A DNA stretch of 64,000 nucleotides from contig NZ_CP051131.1 in assembly GCF_013378075.1 (NCBI RefSeq), positions 1,364,001-1,428,000 on the forward strand, read 5' to 3'. Source of the stretch: Parasphingopyxis algicola (GTDB taxonomy: Bacteria; Pseudomonadota; Alphaproteobacteria; Sphingomonadales; Sphingomonadaceae). This document shows, piece by piece, positions 8,975-24,744 of this stretch (the stretch's first letter is position 1; each line of letters opens with the position of its first letter). The position numbers and the translations under genes are program-made. The notes below the pieces were generated by a model. The model saw only the letters and a program-made list of their open reading frames with translations, did not search any database and was not told where the DNA came from.

Positions 8975-9267
8975 CGCAACCTCCTCGGGGTAAAACTGAC
9001 TTCATAAAGTTCGGCAAGATCGAAATAGCTGGCGAACCTGATCCAGGCGCGGGCCAGCGGCCTGGCGCGTTCGACCGTTGCCGTGCGCTCGAACACGGCG
9101 CTGCCGCCAAACGGAATGCTGATCGGATCGCCATGAACGCGCACCCTGTCGCCCGGCCCGATCGGCACATCGCCGTCCAGCTCGACATGGGCGTGGAAAT
9201 ACTCCTCGCTCTGCTCGACTTCGATCCGGCAGCCGGTGTCGAAGGAATGGCTGTGCAGCAGACCCAT
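8971..9267 (-). CDS. Uncharacterised 98-residue protein between puhC and acsF
   Basis: 98 residues from ATG 9267; its start touches the puhC stop (TGATG) and its stop overlaps the acsF start (ATGA), so it is certainly translated within the operon. No membrane segment or signal peptide; the sequence alternates acidic strands ([35 protein letters not shown]) and a helical C terminus ([22 protein letters not shown]). The middle reads like a small beta-barrel. Small open frames are found at this position in other aerobic phototroph clusters, so a role with AcsF or in core-complex assembly is plausible but unproven. I do not recognise a named family. Confidence 0.85.
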   Translation of the reverse strand: MGLLHSHSFDTGCRIEVEQSEEYFHAHVELDGDVPIGPGDRVRVHGDPISIPFGGSAVFERTATVERARPLARAWIRFASYFDLAELYEVSFTPRRLR

Positions 9268-9740
9268 CAGGCGCCTCCACTTTCGAACAGTTGCATAAAG
9301 GTCCGCCGGTTGTCAGGACCGAAGGCACCGAGTTCGATCACCCGGCCGGTCGCGCTGTCGGTCAGCGACAAGGAACCGTCCTGCCACAGAGACAGAGCGA
9401 AGGGCGGTTGCTGACCGAACCCGTTCATCCGGCGCTCGCGTGCCAGTCCGCGCATGACGCCGCGAATGAATCCGCCGCCTTCGTCTCCATAAGTGGCGAT
9501 CCGTTCCCCGGTCACGGCATCCTCGATCCGCACCGATCCGTCCGCCCGGTCGAGAAAGCGCAAGCTACGTTCCGAGACGAGCGCGACATCCGCCGCCGTT
9601 CGTTCGGCCACCGGAGACGCCGCCTGCGGAATGAAACCCAGCCGGGTCGCCGCGGTCAGCGCCAGCGCCAGCGCGATCAGCACCGCCGCCATGACGAGCG
9701 CGCCCTTGGGGACCGTGGGATCGTCATGCGCCAGGCTCAT
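9267..9740 (-). CDS. puhC: Photosynthetic complex assembly protein PuhC
   Basis: 157 residues from ATG 9740; overlaps the puhB stop by four bases. One N-terminal membrane segment (GALVMAAVLIALALALTAA, residues about 13-31) is followed by a periplasmic domain with the family pattern SLRFLDRADGSVRIEDAVTGE, GFIRGVMRGLARERR and PFALSLWQDGSLSLTDSATGR. PuhC is needed in Rhodobacter for reorganisation of the reaction centre-LH1 core complex. Length and operon position (puhA-puhB-puhC) agree with the family. Confidence 0.94.
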   Translation of the reverse strand: MSLAHDDPTVPKGALVMAAVLIALALALTAATRLGFIPQAASPVAERTAADVALVSERSLRFLDRADGSVRIEDAVTGERIATYGDEGGGFIRGVMRGLARERRMNGFGQQPPFALSLWQDGSLSLTDSATGRVIELGAFGPDNRRTFMQLFESGGA

Positions 9741-10357
9741 GCGGCGATCTCCTGCACGCCCGCGGGAACGGCTGCATCGCTCCGCTCCTCTGCCGGTCGT
9801 TCGATCTCGACGACGGCTGCAGACGCGCGGGCCAATTTGGCGGCAACGGCTTCGACATCGGGCAGCGCGCGGAGCATCGGCCGGGCGTCGGCGAACTTCC
9901 AGGGCCGGGCATGCGGCCAGAGCATCGCATAGCCGAGCCGGTGCGGGCCCTTCAGGGTCAGCGCGATATCGCCATGGCCGCCGCCGCGCTGGCTGAGGTC
10001 GGCGGACTCGATCAGCTGCAGCGGCAGGTTGATGCACTTGTTGAGTGCCACGCCAATGCGCAGGACGACGCGCCGGTTGGTGATCGTGTAAACCGTCGTC
10101 CGGGCGACGAGCCAGGCCAGCAGCATGAGCAGGCCGATCGCGAACAGCCCGGCAACCGCGGTCGCGACCGCGCCGCCGACGCTGCCGCTCGCAATCCCCA
10201 GGGCGGCGAGGAAAACAAAATAGACGCCGACGAGCCGGGTGCGGAAGGCCGTGCGCGCGAACACGAGCCAGTCGGGCGCGCCCTGCCAGATGATCTCCTC
10301 GCCTTCCGGCAGATAGCCCGGCAGGCCCCTTATCGGTTCATGGTCATATTCGCTCAT
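9737..10357 (-). CDS. puhB: Photosynthetic complex assembly protein PuhB
   Basis: 206 residues from ATG 10357; overlaps the puhA stop (ATGA). The N terminus EPIRGLPGYLPEGEEIIWQG is the PuhB signature. Two to three hydrophobic segments lie between residues about 35 and 90 (VGVYFVFLAALGIASG and AGLFAIGLLMLLAWLVA), followed by a PH-like domain (TTVYTITNRRVVLRIGVAL). PuhB assists early assembly of the reaction centre in Rhodobacter. Located directly after puhA as in all known clusters. Confidence 0.95.
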   Translation of the reverse strand: MSEYDHEPIRGLPGYLPEGEEIIWQGAPDWLVFARTAFRTRLVGVYFVFLAALGIASGSVGGAVATAVAGLFAIGLLMLLAWLVARTTVYTITNRRVVLRIGVALNKCINLPLQLIESADLSQRGGGHGDIALTLKGPHRLGYAMLWPHARPWKFADARPMLRALPDVEAVAAKLARASAAVVEIERPAEERSDAAVPAGVQEIAA

Positions 10358-11136
10358 ACGATCGGCTCCTGCCGTTCAGGCGTGGCGTAGAGATAGCCGC
10401 CGCCGAAATAGGCCGCGACACGCTCTTCTTCGTAACGGGTGATCTCGCCGGGCGTCCCAAGCTGCGGCGCTGCTGCGAACTGGTCGGCGTTGAGCGCATC
10501 GATATGCACTTCGCCTTTCTTGCCCTTGACGATGCTCATCGGCATCGGCGCCAGAACCTTCGGCCCGGCGGTCGTGGCGATTTCGAGATAGCGGATGACA
10601 TGCTCGGCGCGATCGACCCAGAGATCGCTCACCGCGCCGGCGACCTCGCCGTCCGCACCTTTGACGATCATACCGCGCGGATCGGCATCTTCCTTCGCGA
10701 CCGTAATGCCCGATTCGGTGCCCATCGGTACGATGCGGGGACGGCCTTCGGCGTCGAGATCCGGCCAGCGGGACCGTTCGGCCCAGGCCGCCGGACCGAT
10801 TCCGTCCGCCAGCGGATTGCCGGTCGGCGCGTAAGGCGCGCCTCCGGCCCGGAAGATCCGCTTCGCGGCAATATCGACCGGTTCTCGGCCCTCGGTCCGC
10901 GGAAGGGGCGCATCCACCGTTCCCTTGCCATGCGGCAGGTGGAAGGTCTTGGTCGACGCGGTATGCAACGGGCCGCCGACCGTTTCGACCCGCCCGGACA
11001 GTTCGTCCTCGAGCGGATAGCCCTCGCGCCGATCCTCGCGCCGCAGATAAAAGACCAATGCGATGAAGAAGAGCACAAAGGCGTAGAACATGAGTTCCGC
11101 CACATCGATCGTTCCTACCAAATTACCGTCTGTCAT
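10354..11136 (-). CDS. puhA: Photosynthetic reaction centre H subunit
   Basis: 260 residues from ATG 11136. A single N-terminal membrane helix (LMFYAFVLFFIALVFYLRRE, about residues 15-34) is followed by the cytoplasmic PRC-barrel domain with FHLPHGKGTVDAP, VPMGTESGITVAKEDADPRG, and VSDLWVDRAEHVIRYLEI. The H subunit caps the L-M core on the cytoplasmic side and shapes proton delivery to the secondary quinone. It lies 14 bases after lhaA in the same operon. Confidence 0.98.
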   Translation of the reverse strand: MTDGNLVGTIDVAELMFYAFVLFFIALVFYLRREDRREGYPLEDELSGRVETVGGPLHTASTKTFHLPHGKGTVDAPLPRTEGREPVDIAAKRIFRAGGAPYAPTGNPLADGIGPAAWAERSRWPDLDAEGRPRIVPMGTESGITVAKEDADPRGMIVKGADGEVAGAVSDLWVDRAEHVIRYLEIATTAGPKVLAPMPMSIVKGKKGEVHIDALNADQFAAAPQLGTPGEITRYEEERVAAYFGGGYLYATPERQEPIV

Positions 11137-11150
11137 CGGTCTTTCCTCGC

Positions 11151-12571
11151 TCAGGTTGGAAATTCACTCAGTCCGAACTGCTTCGGCGCGCCGGGCGATA
11201 CGCCCTGGCGGCTGCCGGCCAGCGGACCGAGCACGATAAGCATGCACAACAACAAGCCGATTTCGATGCAGTAGACGATGCCATAGCCGGTCGCGCGGCC
11301 CGCCAGGGTCGAGCCCAGCGCATCGGCGAGGGCAAGGCTCGTGACTATGTCTCTGATAACGCCGCCCAGAGCGATACCGAGGCCCGCCGCCGAAGCCTGG
11401 ACCGCGCCCCAGGCGCCCAATGCCAGCCCGGTCGTTTCTTCGCGGGCGAGCGCCATCGCGGCGATCAGCGTTCCGACCGAGAACAACCCCACGCCAAAGC
11501 CGATCGCGCTCGCGCCGATATACAGCAGCCCGGCCGACCCCAGCGGCGCGGCGAAAATCACCAGCAGAAATGCTCCAATACCGGCTACCCCGCCCATGCC
11601 GGCGATCCGGAGTGGATCGGCGCCGTGGCCCAGCCAGCGTCCCGAAAGCGCAAAGCCGATCAACGTTCCAAGCGCCCACACCCCGGTCAAACCGGTCGTC
11701 GCGCCCACCGAAAGGCCCAGAATTTCGCCGCCATAGGGTTCGAGCAGCGCGTCCTGCATGCTGAACGCCGCCGCGCCGAAGCCGATGGCAAGCAGCAGCC
11801 GCTTCGTCCGCCCGACACCGACAAAGGCGTGCCAGACATCGGTGAAGACGGGACGATGACGATCGGGCGCCGTCGCCGCCTTGTCGCGCGCCTCCTGTTT
11901 CCAGAGCGCGGCGATATTGAGCAGCACGGTCAGAACCGCGGCGCCCTGGATGACCTGGACAAGCAGGGTCGCCGAGAAATCGGCAAGCAGCGTGCCGATC
12001 ACCAGCGCGCTCAGCATCATCCCGACGAGCAGCATGACATAGAGCAGCGCAACGACGCGCGGGCGGCTCTCTTCGGGCGCAAGATCCGTTGCAAGGGCAA
12101 GACCCGCCGTTTGCGTGATATGCATGCCGGCACCGGTCAGCAGGAAGGCGAGCGCACTCGCCGACACGCCGATCGCGAAATCTTCCGGCCGCGACAGCAG
12201 CAACAGGGCGAAGGGCATGATTGCCAGCCCGCCGAACTGCAGCATCGTACCGCCCCAGATATAGGGCACCCGCCGCCAGCCGAGCAGCGAGCGATGGGTG
12301 TCCGACTTGTGCCCGATCAGCGCGCGGAACGGCGCGATCAGCAAGGGCAGTGCAATCAACAGGGCGATGATCCAGGTCGGCACGCCGAGTTCGACGACCA
12401 TGACGCGGTTGAGCGTTCCGTTGAGCAGCACGACCGCCATGCCGACGCTGACCTGGAACAGCGCAAGCCGGAGCAGTCGGCCCAGCGGCAACTCCTTCGT
12501 TGCCGCATCGGCGAACGGGAGGAAGCGCGCTCCGAGCGACGCCCAAAATTGGGTCGAGGCAGGCAAGCGGT

Positions 12572-12575
<4 letters not shown>
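11151..12575 (-). CDS. lhaA: LH1 assembly protein LhaA, PucC/BCD family
   Basis: 474 residues from ATG 12575; start overlaps the bchM stop (ATGA). Twelve or so hydrophobic segments with major-facilitator-like motifs (LNGTLNRVMVVELGVP, GHKSDTHRSLLGWRRVPYIW, AGMHITQTAGLALATDL) mark the bacteriochlorophyll-delivery (BCD) family. LhaA is needed for normal LH1 antenna assembly, probably by handing bacteriochlorophyll to the antenna polypeptides. Position upstream of puhA is canonical. A second family member lies at 24744-26054. Confidence 0.95.
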
Positions 12576-17855
<5,280 letters not shown>

Positions 17856-17866
<11 letters not shown>

Positions 17867-19394
17867 AATGCGCCTTCGCGTCATACAGGGTTTCGAGATC
17901 GATCGTCGCCCGGCCCTGCTCGCTGGCGAACAGTTCGGTGTTGCGACGCGCCTTGCCGCGGACGAAGAAGGGAATCTTCTTCAGCTCGCGCTCGGCGTCT
18001 TCGGCCCAGGCGATAGCGGTCGCCGCCGGCGCCTCGTCATTCGATGCGGCGGGCGGTGCCGCATGTCCAGGCCCGAGATGCGAGGCCCCTGCCCCGTCAT
18101 TGAACTCGAAATCGTCGCGGAACATCGTCAGCAGATGCTCCTCAAGGCCCATCACCAGCGGATGGACCCAGCTGTCGAAGAGCACGTTCGCGCCTTCGAA
18201 ACCCATTTGCGGGCTGTGACGGGCCGGGAAATCCTGGACATGGACCGGCGCGGAAATCACGGCACAGGGCACGCCGAGCCGCTTGGCAATATGGCGCTCC
18301 ATCTGCGTGCCCAAAACCAGTTCGGGCTGGGCCTCGGCGATCGCCTCTTCGACCGCAAGATGATCGTCGGTAATCAGCGGTTCGATATCGTAGAGCTTTG
18401 CGGCGGCGCGAACCTCGCGCGCGAATTCGCGATTGTAACAGCCGAGCCCGCACACCTGGAAGCCGAGTTCCTCGCTCGCGACGCGAGCGGCGGCGACGGC
18501 GTGGGTCGCGTCGCCGAAGATGAAAACGCGCTTGCCGGTGAGATAGGTGGAATCGATCGAGCGGCTCCACCAGGGCATGCGCGATCCATCCTCGGCCATG
18601 GCCAGTGCCGGATCGACACCGGCGATCTCGGCAGCCTCGGCGATGAATTCGCGCGTCGCGTTGACCCCGATGGGAACGGTGCGGACGATCGGCTGCTTGA
18701 AGGTCCGTTCGAGCCAGCGCGCGGCCTCGTCGCCGATTTCGGGATAGAGCAGGATGTTGAAGTCCGCCGCGCCGATCGTTGCCATATCGGCCGGCGACGC
18801 GCCCATCGGGGCGACAATGTGAACGTCGATACCCAGCGTTTCAAGCAGCCGTTCGACTTCGAGCACATCGTCGCGATGGCGGAAGCCCAACGCCGCGGGC
18901 CCCAGCAGGTTGGCGCAGGGCCGGCGGCCCTCTTTGGCAGGAGGCGTGGCGTCCTGATCGGCGAGCCGGCGGACGATCTGGTAGAAGGTTTCCGACGCGC
19001 CCCAATTTTCCTTGCGCTGGTAGCTGGGCAGTTCGAGCGGGACGACCGGGACCGGCAGGTCCATCGCCTCGGCGAGGCCGGCGGGATCGTCCTGGATGAG
19101 TTCGGCCGTGCAGGACGCGCCGACCAGCATCGCACCGGGGCGGAAGCGATCATAGGCATCGCGCGCGGCGGACTGGAACAGCGTCGCCGTATCCGATCCC
19201 AAATCGCGGGCCTGGAACGTCGTATAGGTCACCGGCGGCCGCTTGTTCCGCCGTTCGATCATCGTGAAGAGCAGATCCGCATAGGTATCGCCCTGCGGCG
19301 CATGCAAAACGTAATGCACGTCCTCCATACCCGTCGCGACCCGCATCGCCCCCACATGGGGCGGTCCTTCATAGGTCCAGACGGAGAGTTGCAT
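17856..19394 (-). CDS. bchB: Dark-operative protochlorophyllide reductase subunit B
   Basis: 512 residues from ATG 19394, two bases after the bchN stop. With BchN it forms the catalytic NifDK-like tetramer. Asp36 (APQGDTYAD), the unusual non-Cys ligand of the NB cluster in this family, is conserved, as is [13 protein letters not shown] variable, Ala/Pro-rich linker (about residues 420-450) leads to a C-terminal protochlorophyllide-reductase-type domain ([12 protein letters not shown]). The operon order bchF-N-B-H-L-M is the canonical one. Confidence 0.97.
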
Positions 19395-19396
19395 CG

Positions 19397-21262
<1,866 letters not shown>

Positions 21263-21276
21263 TCAAACCATGGATG

Positions 21277-21294
21277 TGTCAACATTAGTTGACG
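21277..21294. promoter_or_regulatory. PpsR/CrtJ operator 1 in the bchF-aerR divergent promoter
   Basis: TGTCAACATTAGTTGACG fits TGT-N12-ACA at 17 of the key positions except the last base (ACG); its core GTCAAC-ATTA-GTTGAC is a perfect palindrome. On the minus strand the left half reads TTGACA, followed 18 bases later by TAGTTT, a plausible -35/-10 pair for bchF, so bound PpsR would block the polymerase. Confidence 0.75.
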
Positions 21295-21310
21295 TCTAGT
21301 TTGGTTGACA
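21293..21310. promoter_or_regulatory. PpsR/CrtJ operator 2 in the bchF-aerR divergent promoter
   Basis: CGTCTAGTTTGGTTGACA is a half-degenerate TGT-N12-ACA site whose right half (GTTGACA) matches and whose left half is weak. It overlaps operator 1 by two bases, centre-to-centre spacing 16 bases. The TTGACA at 21305-21310 could be the -35 of aerR on the plus strand. PpsR is known to bind paired sites. Confidence 0.6.
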
Positions 21311-21436
21311 GATGGCGATTTGCCTGCGTACATAAATGTGGATAGCTTTCGAGGTGGAGACATTAGAGTCGTAAAGCGAAAATGGCCGTCCTCCGAGTTG
21401 GGTATGACAGTAACCCACCAGACCGGGAGAGTCTGA

Positions 21437-22324
21437 ATGGCATCCTTGATCCGCGAGAGTTCGACGAAACCACGACCATCCACACGGCTTGAAGAAAGCG
21501 CCAGAAACCGAGCCAGAAAACGCAAGACCAACGGCGCAACGACACCTCAGTCCCCCGAACGACTCAATAGTCTGATCGAAAGAGAAATCATTCCGCGGCT
21601 GGTCGCCGCCCATTCGATTCCCGGAAGCACCGAAAATTTCGAACCCGTTTCCCAAGAGGAAATCGATCGCTTCGCGCCGCTACCGGTCAGGCTCGAAGCC
21701 GATGAGCTACTGACCGAGGTCGAAGTCTTCCTGAGCCGGGGCGTCCCGGCGGAAATCATCTTCGTCGAACTGCTCGCTCCCTCGGCCCGCAAGCTCGGAG
21801 AGCTTTGGGAAGAGGACAGCGTCGATTTCACCGAGGTGACGATGGGGTTGTGGCGGCTTCAGGAGGTCATGCGCGAAATCGCGTCCAGGACGCCGAGCAT
21901 CGCCGGTCGCCTGTTTTCGCCGCGATCCGTTCTCTTTGCCCCCATGCCCGGCGAGCAGCACAGTTTCGGTACGGTCATGGTCGAAGAATGCTTCTCACGC
22001 GCCGGCTGGGATACCGAACTGGTCGTCAACGGGGACCGGTCCGCGCTCGCGGACCGAATTGCCGAACAGATTTTCGACCTGGTCGGATTGACGATCAGCT
22101 GCGACTGCCATATCGGACCGCTTCCGAAACTAATTCAATCTCTCCGTAGCGTTTCCAAGAATTCTGATATTCGGATCATGATCGGGGGACGCGTGCCGAA
22201 CGAATATCCGGGCCTTGCCGATACGGTGGGCGCGGACGGGACGGCATCGAACGCCCGCACAGCTATAGAGGTCGCTGACGAACTGGTTGCCGATTTTGCG
22301 CCAAAAGGAGCGCTTTCCGGCTGA
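21437..22324 (+). CDS. aerR: PpaA/AerR-type antirepressor with B12-binding-like (SCHIC) domain
   Basis: 295 residues from ATG 21437 with GGGAGAG five bases upstream. A basic, disordered N terminus (RNRARKRKT) is followed by a helical cap (RLEADELLTEVEVFLSRG, LLAPSARKLGELWEEDSVDFTEVTMG) and a Rossmann-like cobalamin-binding domain with PMPGEQHSFGTVMVEE and the C-terminal IGGRVPNEYPGLADTVGADGTA. In Rhodobacter AerR/PpaA senses light or redox state through bound cobalamin or heme and relieves repression by PpsR/CrtJ. It overlaps the ppsR leader region and is directly upstream of ppsR, the conserved arrangement. Confidence 0.93.
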   Translation: MASLIRESSTKPRPSTRLEESARNRARKRKTNGATTPQSPERLNSLIEREIIPRLVAAHSIPGSTENFEPVSQEEIDRFAPLPVRLEADELLTEVEVFLSRGVPAEIIFVELLAPSARKLGELWEEDSVDFTEVTMGLWRLQEVMREIASRTPSIAGRLFSPRSVLFAPMPGEQHSFGTVMVEECFSRAGWDTELVVNGDRSALADRIAEQIFDLVGLTISCDCHIGPLPKLIQSLRSVSKNSDIRIMIGGRVPNEYPGLADTVGADGTASNARTAIEVADELVADFAPKGALSG

Positions 22325-22340
22325 CCGAAGGGAAGGTCCG

Positions 22341-23768
22341 GTGTTGAATCCGAAGGATGCACTCGAAGACAAGCAAGCCTTTATGAAGCCAGACACGATC
22401 ATCCGGTCGCTGGACAGCGACGCCGCCGCCAAACTCGCCATGGCCGCGGGCGACATTGCGATCATCCTCGACAAGAATGGCAAGATTGTCGACGCTTCGG
22501 GCAGCGTCAGCGCATTTCCCGGACTGGGAAACTGGATCGGCCGCAAATGGATTGGCACCGTAACCGTCGAAAGCAAGCCCAAGATCGAGGAAATGCTGGA
22601 GGCGTGCCGGAACGGCGAGCCGCAGCGCTGGCGCCAGGTCAATCACATGTCGGACGGAAGCGATATACCGGTCCGCTATTTCGTGATCCCCCTTTCCGAC
22701 AAGGGCCGCATGCTCGCCCTTGGTCGCGACATGCGCGATTCAGCGGCGCTGCAGCAGCGCCTGCTTCAGGCCCAGCAGTCTCTGGAACGCGACTATATGC
22801 GGCTCCGCCAGGCCGAATCGCGCTATCGCCTGCTGTTCGAAATGACGCCGGATCCGATCCTGATCGTCGAAACCGCGTCAGGCCGGGTCCGCGAAGCGAA
22901 CACCGCGGCGCACGACCTTGTCTCGGCGAAGCCCGGGAGCCTGATCGGCAAGACGTTGTCGGGTCTCTTCGAAAAAGGCGCGCGTGATACTTTGACCCGT
23001 TATCTGGGGTCGGCAATCACCACCGTCTCGCCGTCGCCTGTGTCTCTGCGGCTGGCCGGTTCCGGCACTGAAACGGATCTCTCGGCGACCGGCTTCAGGC
23101 AGGATGGTACATTGTTCATGCTCGTCCGGCTGTCGGCCGCCGACACATCGATCGATAGCAGGGTGGGCGGTGCACCCGTGTTCGATATCCTCAACCGGAT
23201 GCCGGATGCATTCGTGGTTGCCGACAAGGATATGAATATCGTAGCGGCAAACGCTGCCTTTCTGGAAATGGCCGGCGCCGCATCGCTCGATCAGTTGCGC
23301 AGCCAGGCCCTGGACGATTATCTCGGCCGGCCCGGCGTCGATCTCGACCTCATTCGCACCCAGTTGGCCAAACATGGCGTCGCCCGCAATGTCGGAACGG
23401 TTATGCGGCCCGGCGGCGGGACGGACGAGGAAGAAGTCGAAGTGTCGGCGGTTCAGACCACTGACGACGGCGAGCATTACGGTTTCAGCATCCGGATGGT
23501 CGGACGCCGCCTGCGGGATATATCCCAGGTTCCGCAGAATCTGCCGCGCTCGGTAGAGCAGTTGACCGAATTGGTGGGCCGCACGTCGCTCAAGGAAATC
23601 GTGCGCGAGAGTACCGATCTGATCGAACGCCTGTGCATCGAGGCCGCGCTCATCCACACCTCCGACAATCGGGCATCCGCTGCCGAAATTCTCGGCCTGA
23701 GCCGGCAAAGCCTCTATTCCAAGCTCCACCGTTACGGCTTGGGCAATCTCGTTTCGCAAAACGAGTAA
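22341..23768 (+). CDS. ppsR: Transcriptional regulator PpsR/CrtJ, repressor of photosynthesis genes
   Basis: 475 residues from GTG 22341, chosen for the GGGAAGG site five bases upstream; the frame is also open inside aerR. An N-terminal PAS-like domain (IAIILDKNGKIVDASGSV), a glutamine-rich linker helix (LQQRLLQAQQSLERDYMRLRQ), two further PAS domains (YRLLFEMTPDPILIVE and FDILNRMPDAFVVADKDMN) and a C-terminal Fis-type helix-turn-helix (SAAEILGLSRQSLYSKLHRYGL) follow in the CrtJ order. A Cys in RLCIEAAL just before the helix-turn-helix probably corresponds to the redox-active Cys of CrtJ/PpsR (inference). It binds TGT-N12-ACA; six such sites are in this window. Confidence 0.96.
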   Translation: MLNPKDALEDKQAFMKPDTIIRSLDSDAAAKLAMAAGDIAIILDKNGKIVDASGSVSAFPGLGNWIGRKWIGTVTVESKPKIEEMLEACRNGEPQRWRQVNHMSDGSDIPVRYFVIPLSDKGRMLALGRDMRDSAALQQRLLQAQQSLERDYMRLRQAESRYRLLFEMTPDPILIVETASGRVREANTAAHDLVSAKPGSLIGKTLSGLFEKGARDTLTRYLGSAITTVSPSPVSLRLAGSGTETDLSATGFRQDGTLFMLVRLSAADTSIDSRVGGAPVFDILNRMPDAFVVADKDMNIVAANAAFLEMAGAASLDQLRSQALDDYLGRPGVDLDLIRTQLAKHGVARNVGTVMRPGGGTDEEEVEVSAVQTTDDGEHYGFSIRMVGRRLRDISQVPQNLPRSVEQLTELVGRTSLKEIVRESTDLIERLCIEAALIHTSDNRASAAEILGLSRQSLYSKLHRYGLGNLVSQNE

Positions 23769-23794
23769 CGCAGGGCGGTAAGCGCCCCTTCAAC

Positions 23795-23812
23795 TGTCAA
23801 AACAAGTTGACG
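23795..23812. promoter_or_regulatory. PpsR/CrtJ operator overlapping the bchG promoter
   Basis: TGTCAAAACAAGTTGACG has the same form as operator 1 upstream of bchF (TGT-CAA...GTTGACG). The right end supplies a -35 TTGACG (23807-23812); 17 bases later TAGCCT (23830-23835) can serve as -10, which would place the transcript start at or within a base or two of the bchG ATG at 23842. Confidence 0.72.
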
Positions 23813-23841
23813 CTATTCGCCGTCAGGCATAGCCTGTTTCC

Positions 23842-24744
23842 ATGTCCCGTCTGGCCGCTTCGACGACAACCGCGCCGCCCCCGGCGCCGGCGGACATACT
23901 CGAGCTGCTCAAGCCGATCACATGGTTCCCGCCGATGTGGGCCTTTATGTGCGGCGTCGTTTCCTCGGGCGCGCCGATCGCCGATCGCTGGTTTTTCCTC
24001 GTTGCGGGTATTGCCCTGACCGGGCCATTGGTCTGTGGCACGAGTCAGGCCGTCAACGACTGGTTCGATCGTCACGTCGACGCCATCAACGAACCGGACC
24101 GGCCGATCCCGTCCGGTCGTGTTGCCGGCCGTTGGGGGCTGTGGATAGCCATCGCCGGAACCGTCCTGTCGATGCTCGTCGCGATCGCCGCCGGCCTATG
24201 GGTGTTCGTGGCAACCTGTGTCGGCCTCGCCTGCGCCTGGGCCTATAGCGCTCCGCCCTTCCGGCTGAAAACGAGCGGGTGGACGGGACCGGCCGTGGTC
24301 GCGCTCAGCTATGAGGGGCTGGCATGGTTCACCGGCGCCGCCGTCATGATCGGCGCGCTGCCGGGTCTTGAGATCCTGCTCATCCTCGGGCTCTACAGCC
24401 TTGGTGCCCATGGCATCATGACCCTGAACGATTTCAAGGCGGTCGAAGGCGATCGCGAGATGGGCCTCCGCTCCCTGCCCGTGACGATGGGCGTCGATCG
24501 CGCGGCACGGTTCGCCTGTACCGTCATGGCGGCGCCGCAACTGGTGGTGATCGGCCTGCTCTTTTTCTGGGGTCACTGGATTTCAGCCGGGGCCGTCGCG
24601 TTGCTGTTGCTGGCGCAGATCGCACTGATGCCGCGCCTGCTTGCCGACCCCAAACGCCACACGCCCTGGTACAGCGCGACCGGCGTCACGCTGTACGTGC
24701 TCGGTATGCTGGCCGCCGCCCTGGGGCTGGGAGGGCATATCTGA
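23842..24744 (+). CDS. bchG: Bacteriochlorophyll synthase (bacteriochlorophyllide a esterifying enzyme)
   Basis: 300 residues from ATG 23842. UbiA-type prenyltransferase with about eight to nine membrane segments; the aspartate-rich motif NDWFDRHVDAINEPDRPIPS and the second motif NDFKAVEGDREMG are those of chlorophyll synthases. It attaches geranylgeranyl (or phytyl) diphosphate to bacteriochlorophyllide a. There is no Shine-Dalgarno before the start, and the predicted promoter would give a leaderless message. The stop overlaps the start of the next gene (TGATG). Confidence 0.97.
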   Translation: MSRLAASTTTAPPPAPADILELLKPITWFPPMWAFMCGVVSSGAPIADRWFFLVAGIALTGPLVCGTSQAVNDWFDRHVDAINEPDRPIPSGRVAGRWGLWIAIAGTVLSMLVAIAAGLWVFVATCVGLACAWAYSAPPFRLKTSGWTGPAVVALSYEGLAWFTGAAVMIGALPGLEILLILGLYSLGAHGIMTLNDFKAVEGDREMGLRSLPVTMGVDRAARFACTVMAAPQLVVIGLLFFWGHWISAGAVALLLLAQIALMPRLLADPKRHTPWYSATGVTLYVLGMLAAALGLGGHI

